A stretch of DNA of 64,000 nucleotides from Lignipirellula cremea (GCF_007751035.1 NZ_CP036433.1:1903001-1967000); one strand, 5' to 3'; positions 1-9,886 are shown, counted from the first letter of the stretch. Numbers and translations are program-made. The notes: generated by a model from the letters alone, not told the origin.

Positions 1-411
1 CGAGTGGCCTGGCTCGGGCGAATCGACCGCCTTGCGGGATCCAATTCGCGACAGCAGATACCAGCCGCCCGCCAGCAGGACGGCCCAGCACCCCAGCAGC
101 AAGGACGGTCCCACGCGCCAGGAAACGCCGACCAGGCTCAGCAGCGAGTTGACCTGGTACAGCAGCCCAAAACCCAGCACCAGGGCGATCGTCCAGCTGG
201 CGGCCAGCGCGGCCCGATGCGGGCTGGCGTAGACCCGGCGAAAGCCCAGCAGCAGCACGCCCGCCAGCGATAGCGTGACCGCCAGCGCCGCAGCGAACTC
301 CCACCACATCACGCCATGCCAGTTCCGCGCAAACACGGCGACCGGTCCAAACGCGGCGATCAAAAAAGGATGGTAGACCAATCCCTGGGGCGTGGGCGTA
401 TCGGTTTTCAC
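1..411 (-). CDS. Integral membrane protein, N-terminal part (runs off window)
   Basis: A minus-strand frame stays open from a GTG at 411 to the window edge (137 codons); the C-terminus is missing. The visible part has three hydrophobic segments, roughly residues 18-30, 42-60 and 75-100, and a fourth near 110-125, with an early HPFLIAAFGPVAVFARN stretch. That opening resembles the membrane domain placed before sulfatase/LTA-synthase-like domains in other bacteria, but no catalytic part is visible, so this is only a suggestion. A GGAAGGA stretch about 11 bases upstream supports the GTG. No ATG start exists in this frame near the N-terminus. It is transcribed away from the sigma factor gene. Confidence 0.65.
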   Translation of the reverse strand, partial: MKTDTPTPQGLVYHPFLIAAFGPVAVFARNWHGVMWWEFAAALAVTLSLAGVLLLGFRRVYASPHRAALAASWTIALVLGFGLLYQVNSLLSLVGVSWRVGPSLLLGCWAVLLAGGWYLLSRIGSRKAVDSPEPGHS

Positions 412-612
412 AGGACTGCATATCCTTCCAGAAGGAGCTCGGTCGCAGGCCGGCCAAAGCGCCAGGCAAGCTCAAGGGGTTAGCGTACATCCGCTGGGAA
501 ACCCTAGGTCGCAACCCGGCGCGCAGCAAACCGGATAATCGAATCTTTGGGAAGAGATCTCCCCGCGGCACGCGACTGGCCGGTCTGGCCGACCGGATTG
601 ACGCTGATCGCT

Positions 613-641
613 TTGCAATGGGACGCGAAAATTCGTATATA
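613..641 (+). promoter_or_regulatory. Putative sigma-70-type promoter of the ECF sigma gene
   Basis: TTGCAA at 613-618 and TATATA at 636-641 are separated by 17 bp, the standard housekeeping spacing, about 75 bp before the ATG at 717. The bases between 412 and 612 hold nothing else I recognise. Assigned by motif match only. Confidence 0.4.
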
Positions 642-716
642 TAGGGGGGCCCAGGCAAAGATCGCCTGGTCCGGGGGATGGCCGCGTTCGGCTCCGCAAG
701 ATCTGTGAGTTTTCTA

Positions 717-1316
717 ATGAACGACGATTCAATCGACGCAGTGGAACGCTTTCGCGCCGGAGATGAACATGCGGCGGGCGAACTCTACGAGAAGTACGTC
801 CATCGGTTGATCGCACTCGCCCGAGGCAAAATGTCGCCCCGGTTACGGCGGCGGGTCGACCCGGAAGATGTCGTCCACTCGGTTTACCGCAGCTTCTTCG
901 TCAAGGCCGGGAACGACGCCTTTACCTTTGAGCGGTCGGGCGATCTGTGGCGGTTGTTGTCGACGATCACCGTCAACAAAGTGCTCCGGCAGGTGCAGCG
1001 GAACCGCCGCAAGAAACGCAGCATGGACCGCGAACAAAGCATGCAGGCCGGCAAGGACCACGATGTCCTGCCGCCGGAAGTCGTCGCCAGCGACCCTTCG
1101 CCGTCGGAAGCGCTGGTGATGATCGAGGAAGTCGAAGCGCTGATGGAAACCTTGAAGCCGGCCCATCGCGAAATGCTGGCCCTGCGGCTGCAGGGAGCCA
1201 GCACCGAAGAAATCGCCCTGGAGTGCGATTGCAGTGACCGCACCGTGCGGCGAGTGCTGGAGAAAGTTCGCGACTACCTGCACGAACGCCAGACGAGCGA
1301 AGACGAAGAAGAATAG
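717..1316 (+). CDS. ECF-type RNA polymerase sigma factor
   Basis: A 199-aa ECF sigma factor. Region 2 lies at about residues 15-90 (GELYEKYVHRLIALAR, RRVDPEDVVHSVYRSFF, then the conserved DLWRLLSTITVNKV). Region 4 lies at about 135-190 with the helix-turn-helix STEEIALECDCSDRTVRRVL. This is the planctomycete class usually found with Ser/Thr kinases rather than with a classical anti-sigma gene. No anti-sigma gene is adjacent here. An ATG at 678 is in frame, but homologs begin at the MNDDSID-type sequence, so 717 is preferred. The acidic tail EDEEE is typical. Confidence 0.9.
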   Translation: MNDDSIDAVERFRAGDEHAAGELYEKYVHRLIALARGKMSPRLRRRVDPEDVVHSVYRSFFVKAGNDAFTFERSGDLWRLLSTITVNKVLRQVQRNRRKKRSMDREQSMQAGKDHDVLPPEVVASDPSPSEALVMIEEVEALMETLKPAHREMLALRLQGASTEEIALECDCSDRTVRRVLEKVRDYLHERQTSEDEEE

Positions 1317-1397
1317 TCGGCGAACAGCACCCCTGAGCCAGCTTCCGCGAAAGGTCTGCATCCGCGGAAGCCGCGCCGCCATCGGTTCAGGTACGGC

Positions 1398-2072
1398 TTA
1401 ATTGCCTGCTTTTTGGCGCACCAGTCGCAGGATCTCTTCCGCCTGTGATACTGACAGGTACAGATGCACTTCCTCGGTGCGAGGGAGGAACTTGACATCG
1501 GCTTCGAAGTCTCCCTGCGGCCGCGGGGCGGGACGGAAGTCGGCCGTCGCGGTGCTCCAGCTGATCGCGCCTATCGCGAGCGCCACGCTCAACGCCGCGC
1601 CCACTTTCACGGTACGCGGCAACGGAGCGCCATTCCAGCGGCGGAACGCCCACAGGCCGCCCAGCATCAGGGCCAGCGATAAGGCGACGCCTGCTACGAC
1701 CGTGCTCAGCCCAGGCAACGCCGGCGGTGCGGATTGCGGCGCCGCGGAGCCCGGCGGGGCGGATTGCAGCGGAGCCGAGCCCGGCGCTCCGGCGCCAAAT
1801 CGACCTGCCGGGCGGAGCAGCGAGTCCGGAATTCCAATCCGCATCCGACCATCTTGCGCGGTCTGGGCATGCACCTCGACCGACAGCGTATGCACCTCGT
1901 TGATCGGTCGCGGTCCAAATTGCGGTCCCGGTCCAGGTCGCGGGCCGACCCGCGGGCCTCCTCCCGGCGGACGGATATCCGCCATGGTGGTCCCGGTCAG
2001 CAGGACGCAGACGCCAAGGAACACCGTACTGGCAAGCAAACGGGCGCACCAACCTTTTGAAACTGCGTTCAT
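1398..2072 (-). CDS. Exported Pro/Gly-rich protein with one membrane segment, function unknown
   Basis: 224 aa from the ATG at 2072, preceded by AGGAAG; a longer in-frame start at 2126 would hide the signal peptide. Residues 1-30 form a signal peptide (ARLLASTVFLGVCVLLTG). A Gly/Pro/Arg-rich linker with GPRPGPGPQ-like repeats follows, then a second low-complexity stretch of Ala-Pro-Gly-Ser, a hydrophobic segment (VVAGVALSLALMLGGLWAF) and another near residue 175. The C-terminal region, about 50 residues, has normal composition and ends SQAEEILRLVRQKAGN. I recognise no domain. It converges with the sigma gene. Confidence 0.6.
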   Translation of the reverse strand: MNAVSKGWCARLLASTVFLGVCVLLTGTTMADIRPPGGGPRVGPRPGPGPQFGPRPINEVHTLSVEVHAQTAQDGRMRIGIPDSLLRPAGRFGAGAPGSAPLQSAPPGSAAPQSAPPALPGLSTVVAGVALSLALMLGGLWAFRRWNGAPLPRTVKVGAALSVALAIGAISWSTATADFRPAPRPQGDFEADVKFLPRTEEVHLYLSVSQAEEILRLVRQKAGN

Positions 2073-2169
2073 GGATCTTCCTATTGCGAAACGTCGGAAA
2101 CGGTCTTCATCGACCCTCTCAGTCATACCACTTCTGGGCGGGCAACGCCAGAGAATCCGCCCGAACTTC

Positions 2170-2239
2170 GTAGCTCAACTCGCCAGAGTTTGGCCGCGGT
2201 TAGAGGAGAATCTTTCCGATGTCGGGCGACTTCAGCTAC
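2170..2239. repeat. Dispersed imperfect palindrome, copy A
   Basis: The left arm begins GTAGCTCAACTCGCCAGAG; the right arm ends GGCGACTTCAGCTAC. The two arms are near reverse complements around a variable centre. Related copies occur at 35971-36057, 38575-38652 and 46384-46458. All four are intergenic. It lies in the otherwise empty 309-bp gap between 2072 and 2382. Confidence 0.75.
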
Positions 2240-2381
2240 ATGCTGGCTGAAACCATTGGCGCCGCGGCGGTGGGCTAGTCATAATGTCGCCTCGCTCCTG
2301 TCTTGCTCATGACGGGCGCATCGCGTTGCCGGAAAGCAGCGCCTTACTGCAACTTTGATTACTGCCGCCGGGAGATGAAGC

Positions 2382-3470
2382 ATGCGATTTTGTGGATGGG
2401 GAAAAGCCAGTCTGTTGGCAATGGTGGCCGGCTACGGCCTGACGGGCCTGCTGCCTGGCGCCGCGACTGCGTCAGAGCCCAAGGCCGCGCACCGCGCGGG
2501 GTCGACGTATACGTTGCCCGTGCCGGCGGACGCCCAGGTGCAGATCGAGGGCTCGGTTGCTTTTACGGAGGGACCGGCCTGGCATCCTGACGGGCAGGTC
2601 TACTTCACCGACATCACCAATAACCGGATCGTACGCCGCGACGCCGACCTGGAGCTGCGCACCTTTCGCCAGCCTTCGGGTCGGGCTAACGGCCTGGCGT
2701 TTGACCTGGAGGGACGTCTGCTCGCCTGTGAAGGCGGCGGCGAAGGCGGGAATCGCCGCGTCACCCGCACGGCCGCGAACGGCGTGATCAGCGTGCTGAC
2801 CGATCGTTTTGAAGGGAAGCGATATAACTCGCCGAACGACCTGACCGTCGATTCGCTGGGACGCATTTACTTCACCGATCCGCGCTACGGCGACCGGACC
2901 GATATCGAACTGAAAGACGCCAGCGGCCAGCCAATCGAAGGCGTCTACCGCATTGATCCCGACGGCAAGGTCGTCCGCGTTATCACCCACGAAGTTGATC
3001 GCCCCAATGGCATCGCCGTGTCGGCCGACAGTCGTTATCTGTTCGTCGCGGACAACGTCAACAGCGGTCAGGGCTACGATGCGGTCGATCATCGCTGCCT
3101 GTGGCGGTTCGAACTCGACAAACGGGGGGACATCGTGGCTGACTCGCGCCAGCTGCTGTTCGACTGGGGAACCGATCGCGGCCCCGACGGCATCTGCCTG
3201 GATAGCGCCGGACGGATCTACGCCGCCGCTGGCTTCAACGTGCCGAGCCCGCCGCGGGAGACATCGAAAACCTACAAGGCGGGCGTCTACGTAATTTCGC
3301 CCAACGGCGGGCTGGTCGACTTTATCCCGGTGCTCGAAGACATGGCGACCAACTGCACCTTCGGCGGCGACGACCTGAAAACGCTGTTCATCACGGCCGG
3401 CCACAAACTGTGGAGCATCCGGCTTGATACGCCCGGCTATCTGCCCTGGCTGGCGAAACGGGATCGCTAA
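2382..3470 (+). CDS. SMP-30/gluconolactonase/LRE family protein, exported
   Basis: 362 aa. Residues 1-30 are a signal peptide (ASLLAMVAGYGLTGLLPGAATA), so the enzyme acts outside the cytoplasm. The remainder is a six-bladed SMP-30 beta-propeller. The family's metal ligands are visible: Glu in FTEGPAWHPDG, Asn in YNSPNDLTVD, and Asn/Asp in RPNGIAVS and GPDGICLD. Members hydrolyse sugar lactones (gluconolactone and relatives); the substrate here cannot be read from sequence. GGGAGATGAAGC precedes the ATG. A GC-rich inverted repeat follows the stop immediately. Confidence 0.88.
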   Translation: MRFCGWGKASLLAMVAGYGLTGLLPGAATASEPKAAHRAGSTYTLPVPADAQVQIEGSVAFTEGPAWHPDGQVYFTDITNNRIVRRDADLELRTFRQPSGRANGLAFDLEGRLLACEGGGEGGNRRVTRTAANGVISVLTDRFEGKRYNSPNDLTVDSLGRIYFTDPRYGDRTDIELKDASGQPIEGVYRIDPDGKVVRVITHEVDRPNGIAVSADSRYLFVADNVNSGQGYDAVDHRCLWRFELDKRGDIVADSRQLLFDWGTDRGPDGICLDSAGRIYAAAGFNVPSPPRETSKTYKAGVYVISPNGGLVDFIPVLEDMATNCTFGGDDLKTLFITAGHKLWSIRLDTPGYLPWLAKRDR

Positions 3471-3499
3471 CGCCCCACGTCGCGAAAGGCTGTGGGGCG
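3471..3499 (+). terminator. Hairpin directly after the SMP-30 gene
   Basis: CGCCCCAC at 3471-3478 pairs with GTGGGGCG at 3492-3499 around a 13-base loop. No T-run follows, so it is a possible stabiliser or a weak terminator rather than a clear intrinsic terminator. Confidence 0.3.
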
Positions 3500-3576
3500 A
3501 ACGGAGTCAACGAACTTGCATTCGTTAATGCGTTGGCGATATGCTGGGAACTCCCTCCTGCCCAGAAGGTTTTTCT

Positions 3577-6105
3577 ATGCTGGCCCCGCTTCCTGCTGCA
3601 CGGCGTGTTCTGTTGAAAACGGTTGGCGGTTTCGTCTGCTGCCTGGCTCTCTTCCTGCTGGCCGAACGCGGGGCGCGGGCTGAACCGCCTGTTGAAAAAC
3701 CAGCCGCACCGGCGGAGGATATCGCCTTCTTTGAGAAGGAAGTCCGTCCGCTGCTGGCCCGGCATTGCTATGAGTGCCATTCGGCCCGCGCCAAAGATGT
3801 CAAAGGCGGCCTGCAGTTGGACTTTCGCCAGGCCGTGCTGCAGGGCGGCGATCGCGGTCCGCTGGCGATCGCCGGCAAGCCGGCCGAAAGCCTGCTGCTG
3901 GCGGCGGTCGAATTCACCGACGACGACCTGCAGATGCCGCCGGCCGGCAAAATGCAGGAGCACGAAATCCGCATGCTCCGCGAATGGGTGCAGCGCGGTT
4001 TGCCGATGCCCGACGGCGCCCCCGAAGCGGCGACCGGCCGCATTGACTGGAAAGCGGCCCGGGCCTTCTGGTCGTTCCAGCCGCTTGCTCTTCAGTCGCT
4101 TCCTCCGCTTCGCCAGGTCGACTGGCCGGAAACTCGGATCGACCACTTCCTGCTGCATCAGCTGGAAGCCCAGCAACTGGCCCCGTCCCCCCGGGCCGAC
4201 CGTCGCGAACTGATTCGCCGGGTGTCGCTCGACCTGACGGGTCTGCCGCCTACGCCTGCGGAGGTCGAGCAGTTCGTGTCTGACGAATCGCCGACGGCGT
4301 ATGTTCGTCTGGTGGATCGCCTGCTGGCTTCGCCCGCGTATGGGGAACGCTGGGGCCGTTACTGGCTGGACCTGGCTCGCTATACGGATGTCACCGCCAG
4401 TTGGCTGAAGTCGACCGGCCAGGCGCATCTGTACCGGGACTGGGTCGTCAAATCGTATAATGCGGACACGCCGTATCCGGACTTCGTCAAGCGGCAGCTG
4501 GCGACCGACCTGCTGCCGGAGACGGGCCCCGACGACCTGCCGGCGCTGGGTTTCATCGGCCTGAGTCCGGAATACTGGAAGGAGCTGCAGCTGCCGCCCG
4601 ACCTGATCTCGGGCATTGTCGCAGAGGAGTGGGAAGAGCGGATCGACGCCGTCGGACGCACCTTCCTGGGGCTCACCCTGGCCTGCGCCCGCTGCCACGA
4701 CCACAAGTTTGATCCGGTCACGGCCGAAGACTATTACGCCCTGGCCGGAGTCTTCGCCAGCGTGCGGGCGGCCGACCGCTACATGCTGCCCGACGCCGAA
4801 GCCCAGGCCGTGGAAGCGGCCCACAAGCAGGTCGCCGCCCTGCAGAACCAGGTCAAGGCGTTAGAGAAAAAGCTGGCCGCTGAGAAGGCAGCTGCAGCGA
4901 AGAAAGCAGCAGACGAGAAAGCAGCAGACGAGAAAGCGGCAGACGAGAAAGCGGCTGCCACGCAAGCAGCTGACGCCGCGGCTGACATCAAGCCCGTTGC
5001 ATCGCCGGTCGACGAAGCGCCGTCGCTGGAGGAACAGATCCAGCAGCTGAACGATCAGATCGCAGCGATCGAGCGGGATACGCCCCATTATGCGGCGCCC
5101 CTGGCGAACGCCATCGAAGACGCCAGCTTGTACGTGCTGCCCAATGGCATTAACCATACCCGGCTGGAATACAAACCGGGCGAGGCGCGGAACCTGCCGC
5201 TGCAGAAGCGGGGCGATCCCACCATGCTGGGGCCGGAAGTCGAACGTCGTTTTTTAACGCTGTTTGGCCGGGAAGGTTCGCCGCCGCCCTTTGAGCAAGG
5301 CAGCGGCCGGAAGGAGCTGGCGGAAGCGATCGTCGGCGACGCTGGTCCGCTCACGGCCCGCGTGCTGGTGAATCGCGTCTGGAGCCATCATTTTGGTCGC
5401 GGTCTGGTGACCACGCCCAGCAACTTCGGCCTGCAGGGAGAGCTGCCTTCGCACCCGGCGCTGCTGGAGGATCTGACGGCCCGTTTCGTGGCCCAGGGCT
5501 GGTCGCTGAAATGGCTGCATCGGGAACTGCTGCTTTCGGCCGCGTGGCAACAGACCAGCCGCAGCGAACCGGCCAAGGCGGCGATCGATCCCGATAACCG
5601 CTGGCTGTGGCGGATGCCGCGACGACGCCTGGAAGTGGAAGCCTGGCGGGACTCGGCCCTGTTTGTTGCTGGCGAACTGGAGCGTCGCCAGGGCGGAGAG
5701 GCCGTCGACCTGTCCAGCACGACCAATCATCGCCGGACCGTGTATGGGATCGTCCACCGGCGGGACCTGAACGTCATGCTTCGCCTGTTCGATTTCCCGG
5801 AGCCGACCAAACACTCGCCGCAGCGGAACGAAACGAACACCCCGCTGCAGCAATTGTTCGTGCTCAACAGCCCGTTTATGCTGGAACGGGCCGCCGCCCT
5901 GAACCGTCGCCTGGCGGCCGACGCCGGCGACGATCCGTCCGCGCGGATCGAACGGGCGTATCGGCTGCTGTACGCCCGGGCCCCGCGACCGGCGGAACGG
6001 GCCGCGGCCGAAGCGTTTTTGAACGCGGCCCCCAACCGCGAAGCGGCCTGGCTGGACTACGCCCAGGCGCTATTGGCGAGTAACGAATTCCTGTTTGTCG
6101 ACTGA
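3577..6105 (+). CDS. DUF1549/DUF1553 protein with N-terminal planctomycete cytochrome C domain (PSCyt1-PSD1)
   Basis: 842 aa from the ATG at 3577, which has AGAAGG 8 bases upstream; the ATG at 3541 is in frame but lacks this. A signal peptide is followed by the PSCyt1 domain with the haem motif CYECH at about residue 60. DUF1549 follows (IDHFLLHQLEAQQLAPS, RRELIRRVSLDLTGLPPTP) with a second CARCH motif, and then DUF1553 (PLTARVLVNRVWSHHFGRGL). Between them, near 4860-4990, is an Ala/Lys/Glu/Asp coil built on repeats of KAADE. Function is not established for the family; c-type haem binding is inferred from CxxCH. It is paired with the DUF1501 gene at 6176. Confidence 0.92.
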   Translation: MLAPLPAARRVLLKTVGGFVCCLALFLLAERGARAEPPVEKPAAPAEDIAFFEKEVRPLLARHCYECHSARAKDVKGGLQLDFRQAVLQGGDRGPLAIAGKPAESLLLAAVEFTDDDLQMPPAGKMQEHEIRMLREWVQRGLPMPDGAPEAATGRIDWKAARAFWSFQPLALQSLPPLRQVDWPETRIDHFLLHQLEAQQLAPSPRADRRELIRRVSLDLTGLPPTPAEVEQFVSDESPTAYVRLVDRLLASPAYGERWGRYWLDLARYTDVTASWLKSTGQAHLYRDWVVKSYNADTPYPDFVKRQLATDLLPETGPDDLPALGFIGLSPEYWKELQLPPDLISGIVAEEWEERIDAVGRTFLGLTLACARCHDHKFDPVTAEDYYALAGVFASVRAADRYMLPDAEAQAVEAAHKQVAALQNQVKALEKKLAAEKAAAAKKAADEKAADEKAADEKAAATQAADAAADIKPVASPVDEAPSLEEQIQQLNDQIAAIERDTPHYAAPLANAIEDASLYVLPNGINHTRLEYKPGEARNLPLQKRGDPTMLGPEVERRFLTLFGREGSPPPFEQGSGRKELAEAIVGDAGPLTARVLVNRVWSHHFGRGLVTTPSNFGLQGELPSHPALLEDLTARFVAQGWSLKWLHRELLLSAAWQQTSRSEPAKAAIDPDNRWLWRMPRRRLEVEAWRDSALFVAGELERRQGGEAVDLSSTTNHRRTVYGIVHRRDLNVMLRLFDFPEPTKHSPQRNETNTPLQQLFVLNSPFMLERAAALNRRLAADAGDDPSARIERAYRLLYARAPRPAERAAAEAFLNAAPNREAAWLDYAQALLASNEFLFVD

Positions 6106-6175
6106 CCGCTCGTCTGGGCGGCGAAGCAAGCCGCCGAACGAGCGCCCGATGGAACGCCTGACAGAGCGAGCGACG

Positions 6176-7537
6176 ATGATGCCTTCCCATTTATCCCGAC
6201 GTGAATTGCTACACTCGGCAGGCGGCGGCCTAAGCGCGCTGGCCCTGTCGAACGTGCTGGCGGGATCCGCGCAGGCGGAACAGGCGCCCCACTTCCGGCC
6301 GCGGGCCAAACGGGTGATTCATCTGTTCATGAACGGCGGCCCTTACCAGGGTGATTTCTTCGACCCCAAACCGGAGCTGGCCAGGCACGAAGGGGAGCGC
6401 CTGAGCGATGTGGAGTTTCGTACCGAACGGGCCACCAAAGGGTTGATGCCGTCGCCGTTCAAGTTTGCGCCGCAAGGAGAAAGCGGCATCCAGGTCAGCG
6501 AGCTGCTGCCGGAGATCAGCAAGCATATCGACGATATCTGCGTGCTCCGTTCGTTGCATACCAACAACCCCAACCACGGCCCGGCCCTGCTGTTGATGAA
6601 CAACGGCACGATCGTGCCCACCCGGCCCAGCATGGGCGCCTGGTTCCTGTACGGCCTGGGCAGCCAGAACGAAGACCTGCCGGGCTATGTGGTGTTCTGT
6701 CCCGGCAAGCCGGTGCGGTTCTCGATCCTGTGGAACAGCGCGTTCCTGCCCAGCGAGTACCAGGGAGTGTATATCAATCACTCCAACCTGGACCCGAAAA
6801 AGATGCTGCCCTTTTTGGAGAACAGCCGCCTGCCGCTGGATCGGCAAAGGGCGCAAGTCGATCTGCTGCAGCAGCTGAACCAGCAGCACCTGGCGGAACG
6901 GTCCGACGACCCGCTGCTGGCGTCGCGGATGCGTTCGATGGAAACGGCCTGGCGGATGCAAACGGCGGCGAGCGACGCCTTTGATATTTCCCAGGAGACG
7001 AAACAGACCCGCGACGACTACGGGACGGGCCACTTTGCCAACGCCTGTCTGCTGTCGCGCCGACTGGTCGAACGGGGCCTCCGGTTTGTGCAGGTGTACT
7101 ACGGCAACGGGCAGCCGTGGGATACGCACAGCAAGCATAACGACACGGTCAAACGTCTGGCGGCTGATTCCGACGGGCCGATTGCGGCGCTGCTGGCCGA
7201 TCTCAAACAGCGCGGGCTGCTGGAGGATACGCTGGTGATCTGGGGCGGAGAATTCGGCCGCACGCCGACCTCAGAAAACGGGACGGGCCGGGACCACAAC
7301 CATTACGGGTTCACCATGTGGATGGCGGGCGGCGGCGTGAAAGGCGGCATGACCTATGGCGAGACCGACGACTTTGGTTTCCGCGCCGTGGAGAACAAGG
7401 TGCATATCCACGACCTGCACGCCACGATTCTGCATCTGCTGGGGTTGGATCATGAGCGGCTCACCTATCGCTACGCGGGCCGCAACTTCCGTCTGACCGA
7501 TGTCCACGGCCGCGTGGTGAAAGAGATCCTGGCGTAG
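6176..7537 (+). CDS. DUF1501 (sulfatase-like fold) Tat-exported protein
   Basis: About 453 aa. The N-terminus SRRELLHSAGGGLSALAL is a twin-arginine signal, which is why a start at 6176 (the MMPSHLSRRE sequence) is preferred over upstream ATGs at 6095 and 6149, the first of which overlaps the preceding gene. DUF1501 hallmarks are present: HLFMNGGPYQGDFFDPKPEL, the YYGNGQPWDTHSKHNDT region, WGGEFGRTP, and a terminal HATILHLLGLDHERL. Family members almost always sit beside DUF1549/1553 cytochrome proteins, as here. Enzymatic role is unknown; the alkaline-phosphatase-like fold is family knowledge. Confidence 0.9.
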   Translation: MMPSHLSRRELLHSAGGGLSALALSNVLAGSAQAEQAPHFRPRAKRVIHLFMNGGPYQGDFFDPKPELARHEGERLSDVEFRTERATKGLMPSPFKFAPQGESGIQVSELLPEISKHIDDICVLRSLHTNNPNHGPALLLMNNGTIVPTRPSMGAWFLYGLGSQNEDLPGYVVFCPGKPVRFSILWNSAFLPSEYQGVYINHSNLDPKKMLPFLENSRLPLDRQRAQVDLLQQLNQQHLAERSDDPLLASRMRSMETAWRMQTAASDAFDISQETKQTRDDYGTGHFANACLLSRRLVERGLRFVQVYYGNGQPWDTHSKHNDTVKRLAADSDGPIAALLADLKQRGLLEDTLVIWGGEFGRTPTSENGTGRDHNHYGFTMWMAGGGVKGGMTYGETDDFGFRAVENKVHIHDLHATILHLLGLDHERLTYRYAGRNFRLTDVHGRVVKEILA

Positions 7538-9886
7538 TTACGGCATGGATTCGTAATCGTCGTCGATGCTGCGGCTGCCGGGACGCAGGGCCCGCAGCAG
7601 AGCGTTCAAGTCGCCTTGAATCCGCCGGTACAGCAGGAACGTCATTCCAAATCCAAAAGCGCCCAGCACGCTTAGCACCAGCAGCGCCACGGTATGCACG
7701 CGGGTGTTCGCCTGCTGGCTGACCAGCTGCAGGATCACACTGGCCATCACCCCCAGCGCCGGAACCACGGCCGCCATCAGCAGGAAGAAACCGCAGCGGC
7801 GGCCCAGCAGGCGAAGTTCGCGCACATCGCTGTCGGCGGCGAGATTCTTGCGCAGCAGGGCCGGGTACAGCACGCGCACCGACAAGAACGACACGACAAA
7901 GAACGGATAGGTCGCCGCGATCAGGCCGCACAGCGTGAGCGAAAGGACAAAATGAAAGAATCCCGCCGGCGGCAGTGAGCCCGCCAGCACGCGGATGCTG
8001 ATCGGGTACGCAAAACTAGCGATACCCCACAGGACGGCCCCAATGATGGCCGCATACAGACCCAGCCGCAGTGAGCTCTCCCGGTCCCTGGCGAACTGCG
8101 CTTCATCGGTCGCGACAAACGCAATCTCGGAGTCGGCCGTCGATGGCGGCGCCCTGCGAATGTGCCGGGCCACTTTCCGCACATAGCTGGCTAGAATGGC
8201 CACGCCAATAGGAAAGGCGATGCTGTTGATCGTCAACTGGGTCGCCATGAAGGCGGCCTGGGCGTGCGGGTTGCCCGAGTTGACCAGCCACCACATGATG
8301 GCTTCGTGGTTGTAGGCGAAATTAAATACGGCCGCGACAATATTCGGCGCCAGGGAAGCCAGCAGGATCGCCGCCAGCGGAAACCGCCGCACCCACTTCC
8401 GCCAGCCATGACGCGGCGGCGTGAGCAGCTGCAGGGCGATCGGGTGCAGGCACAGCGACAGGGCGCGCGCCAACTCATCGCCCGAGGCGAACCGGTTGGC
8501 CGGATCGGGATCCAGGCAACGCCTTAGCACCATTTTCAGTCGGCCGTCGACATCGTACGGACCAGGTTCGCGCACGGGGGTCAGTCCCGGCGGACCTGCC
8601 TGGCGGGCGGCAATCAGGGAGTCGACCGTCTGACTCCAGTCGCCGGGCGATGCGCTGTCGGGGAACGGCCGCTCTCCGGTCAGCACCTCCCAGAGCGTGA
8701 CTCCCAGCGAGTAGACATCGCTGCGGGCGTCGAGGTCCTGCGGCGTGACCGGGTGCCGGGGACTGCAGGCCTGCAGCTGCTCCAGCGACATGTAGGCCAG
8801 GCTGCCGCCGAAATGGGCAATGGCGTCGTCGCCTTCTACTTCGGTGCTGAAACTGATGTTGAAGTCGGCCAGCTTGGGTTCGCCCGATTGGGACAGCAGC
8901 ACATTCGCCGGCTTGATATCCCGGTGCAGCACGCCTTTGCCGTGCGCGTAGTCGAGGGCGGCCGCCAACTGGGCCCCCAGTCGACAGACAACCTCGGCCC
9001 AGGGGGATTTGGCTTGCCGGCGCAGGGTGGGCGAATCGAACGACGGCGTCTGCCCGCTGCGTTCCATTTCCCGGGCGATCGCCTCCTGCAGATGCCGTCC
9101 CACGCGGCGGTCCGGCGGGATCTCCTGCAGCCCTTTGATCACATGCGAGAGCGTGCCGCCGGCCACGTACTGCATGTACAGCAGTCGGAGCCGATGCTCA
9201 GCAAGGTAGCGCTGGTCGTACACCCGGACAATGTGCGGGTGGTCAAACTGGGCCAGCGTTTGCGGTTCGGCCCCTTCGTCGGCGGAAACTTTCAGGGCGA
9301 CCATGCGTTGCATGCTGCGCTGCCGGGCCAGGAAGACTTTGGCAAAGCCCCCTTCACCCAGTTCAATCAGCAGCTCGAAATCATCGATCGCGTCGCCGGG
9401 AGCCAGGGTGATCTTCTTGTCTGGCTGGTTGAGGGTTTCCGTCTCTTCGGGCGGTTTCAACCCCAGCAGTTGCCGCAGTTGCGGGGCCTGGCGGGGGAAA
9501 CGCTGGAAGTACGCGAGCGCGTTGACCGTGTCGCCTTTGGAGCGGCGCAGATGATAGTCTTCGTACAGGAAATCGGCGGGCGCTTCAGCGAGCAGGTCAA
9601 AGTCGGAGAACTCGGCCGCGTAGTCTTCCAGCGAGCGGCAATCGACGCCGCATTCGCAGCGGCGTTCCAGATCCACTTTGATCAGCTCGTAAATGGCCAT
9701 CCGCCGCACCTGGGGCAGAACCTGCGCAGAAGGCAGGTGGTCGGCCAGCGCGGGCTCGGACTGGTTCTCCCAGGCGGCGAGAAATTTTTCGAGGCACTCC
9801 GCCAGGATATCCCAGCTTTGCGAACTCTCGTGAGAGTCCGCGTCGCCAGGCGCTGGCGGGCCATCCTTGTGCTGGGGATCGTTCAT
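7538..9886 (-). CDS. Membrane Ser/Thr protein kinase, planctomycete type
   Basis: 782 aa. Residues 1-165 are a family-specific N-terminal region. The kinase domain spans about 170-480: glycine loop LGEGGFAKV (176-184), VAIK-type lysine 199 (VALKV), catalytic loop HRDIKPANV (321-329), and DFN at 341-343 in place of the usual DFG. The C-terminal third has several membrane helices (AAILLASLAPNIVAAVF, IIGAVLWGIASFAYPI and others), which places the kinase at the cytoplasmic membrane. Its stop codon abuts the stop of the DUF1501 gene with no gap. It lies 60 bp downstream of the DUF4430 gene and may be co-transcribed with it. Confidence 0.92.
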   Translation of the reverse strand: MNDPQHKDGPPAPGDADSHESSQSWDILAECLEKFLAAWENQSEPALADHLPSAQVLPQVRRMAIYELIKVDLERRCECGVDCRSLEDYAAEFSDFDLLAEAPADFLYEDYHLRRSKGDTVNALAYFQRFPRQAPQLRQLLGLKPPEETETLNQPDKKITLAPGDAIDDFELLIELGEGGFAKVFLARQRSMQRMVALKVSADEGAEPQTLAQFDHPHIVRVYDQRYLAEHRLRLLYMQYVAGGTLSHVIKGLQEIPPDRRVGRHLQEAIAREMERSGQTPSFDSPTLRRQAKSPWAEVVCRLGAQLAAALDYAHGKGVLHRDIKPANVLLSQSGEPKLADFNISFSTEVEGDDAIAHFGGSLAYMSLEQLQACSPRHPVTPQDLDARSDVYSLGVTLWEVLTGERPFPDSASPGDWSQTVDSLIAARQAGPPGLTPVREPGPYDVDGRLKMVLRRCLDPDPANRFASGDELARALSLCLHPIALQLLTPPRHGWRKWVRRFPLAAILLASLAPNIVAAVFNFAYNHEAIMWWLVNSGNPHAQAAFMATQLTINSIAFPIGVAILASYVRKVARHIRRAPPSTADSEIAFVATDEAQFARDRESSLRLGLYAAIIGAVLWGIASFAYPISIRVLAGSLPPAGFFHFVLSLTLCGLIAATYPFFVVSFLSVRVLYPALLRKNLAADSDVRELRLLGRRCGFFLLMAAVVPALGVMASVILQLVSQQANTRVHTVALLVLSVLGAFGFGMTFLLYRRIQGDLNALLRALRPGSRSIDDDYESMP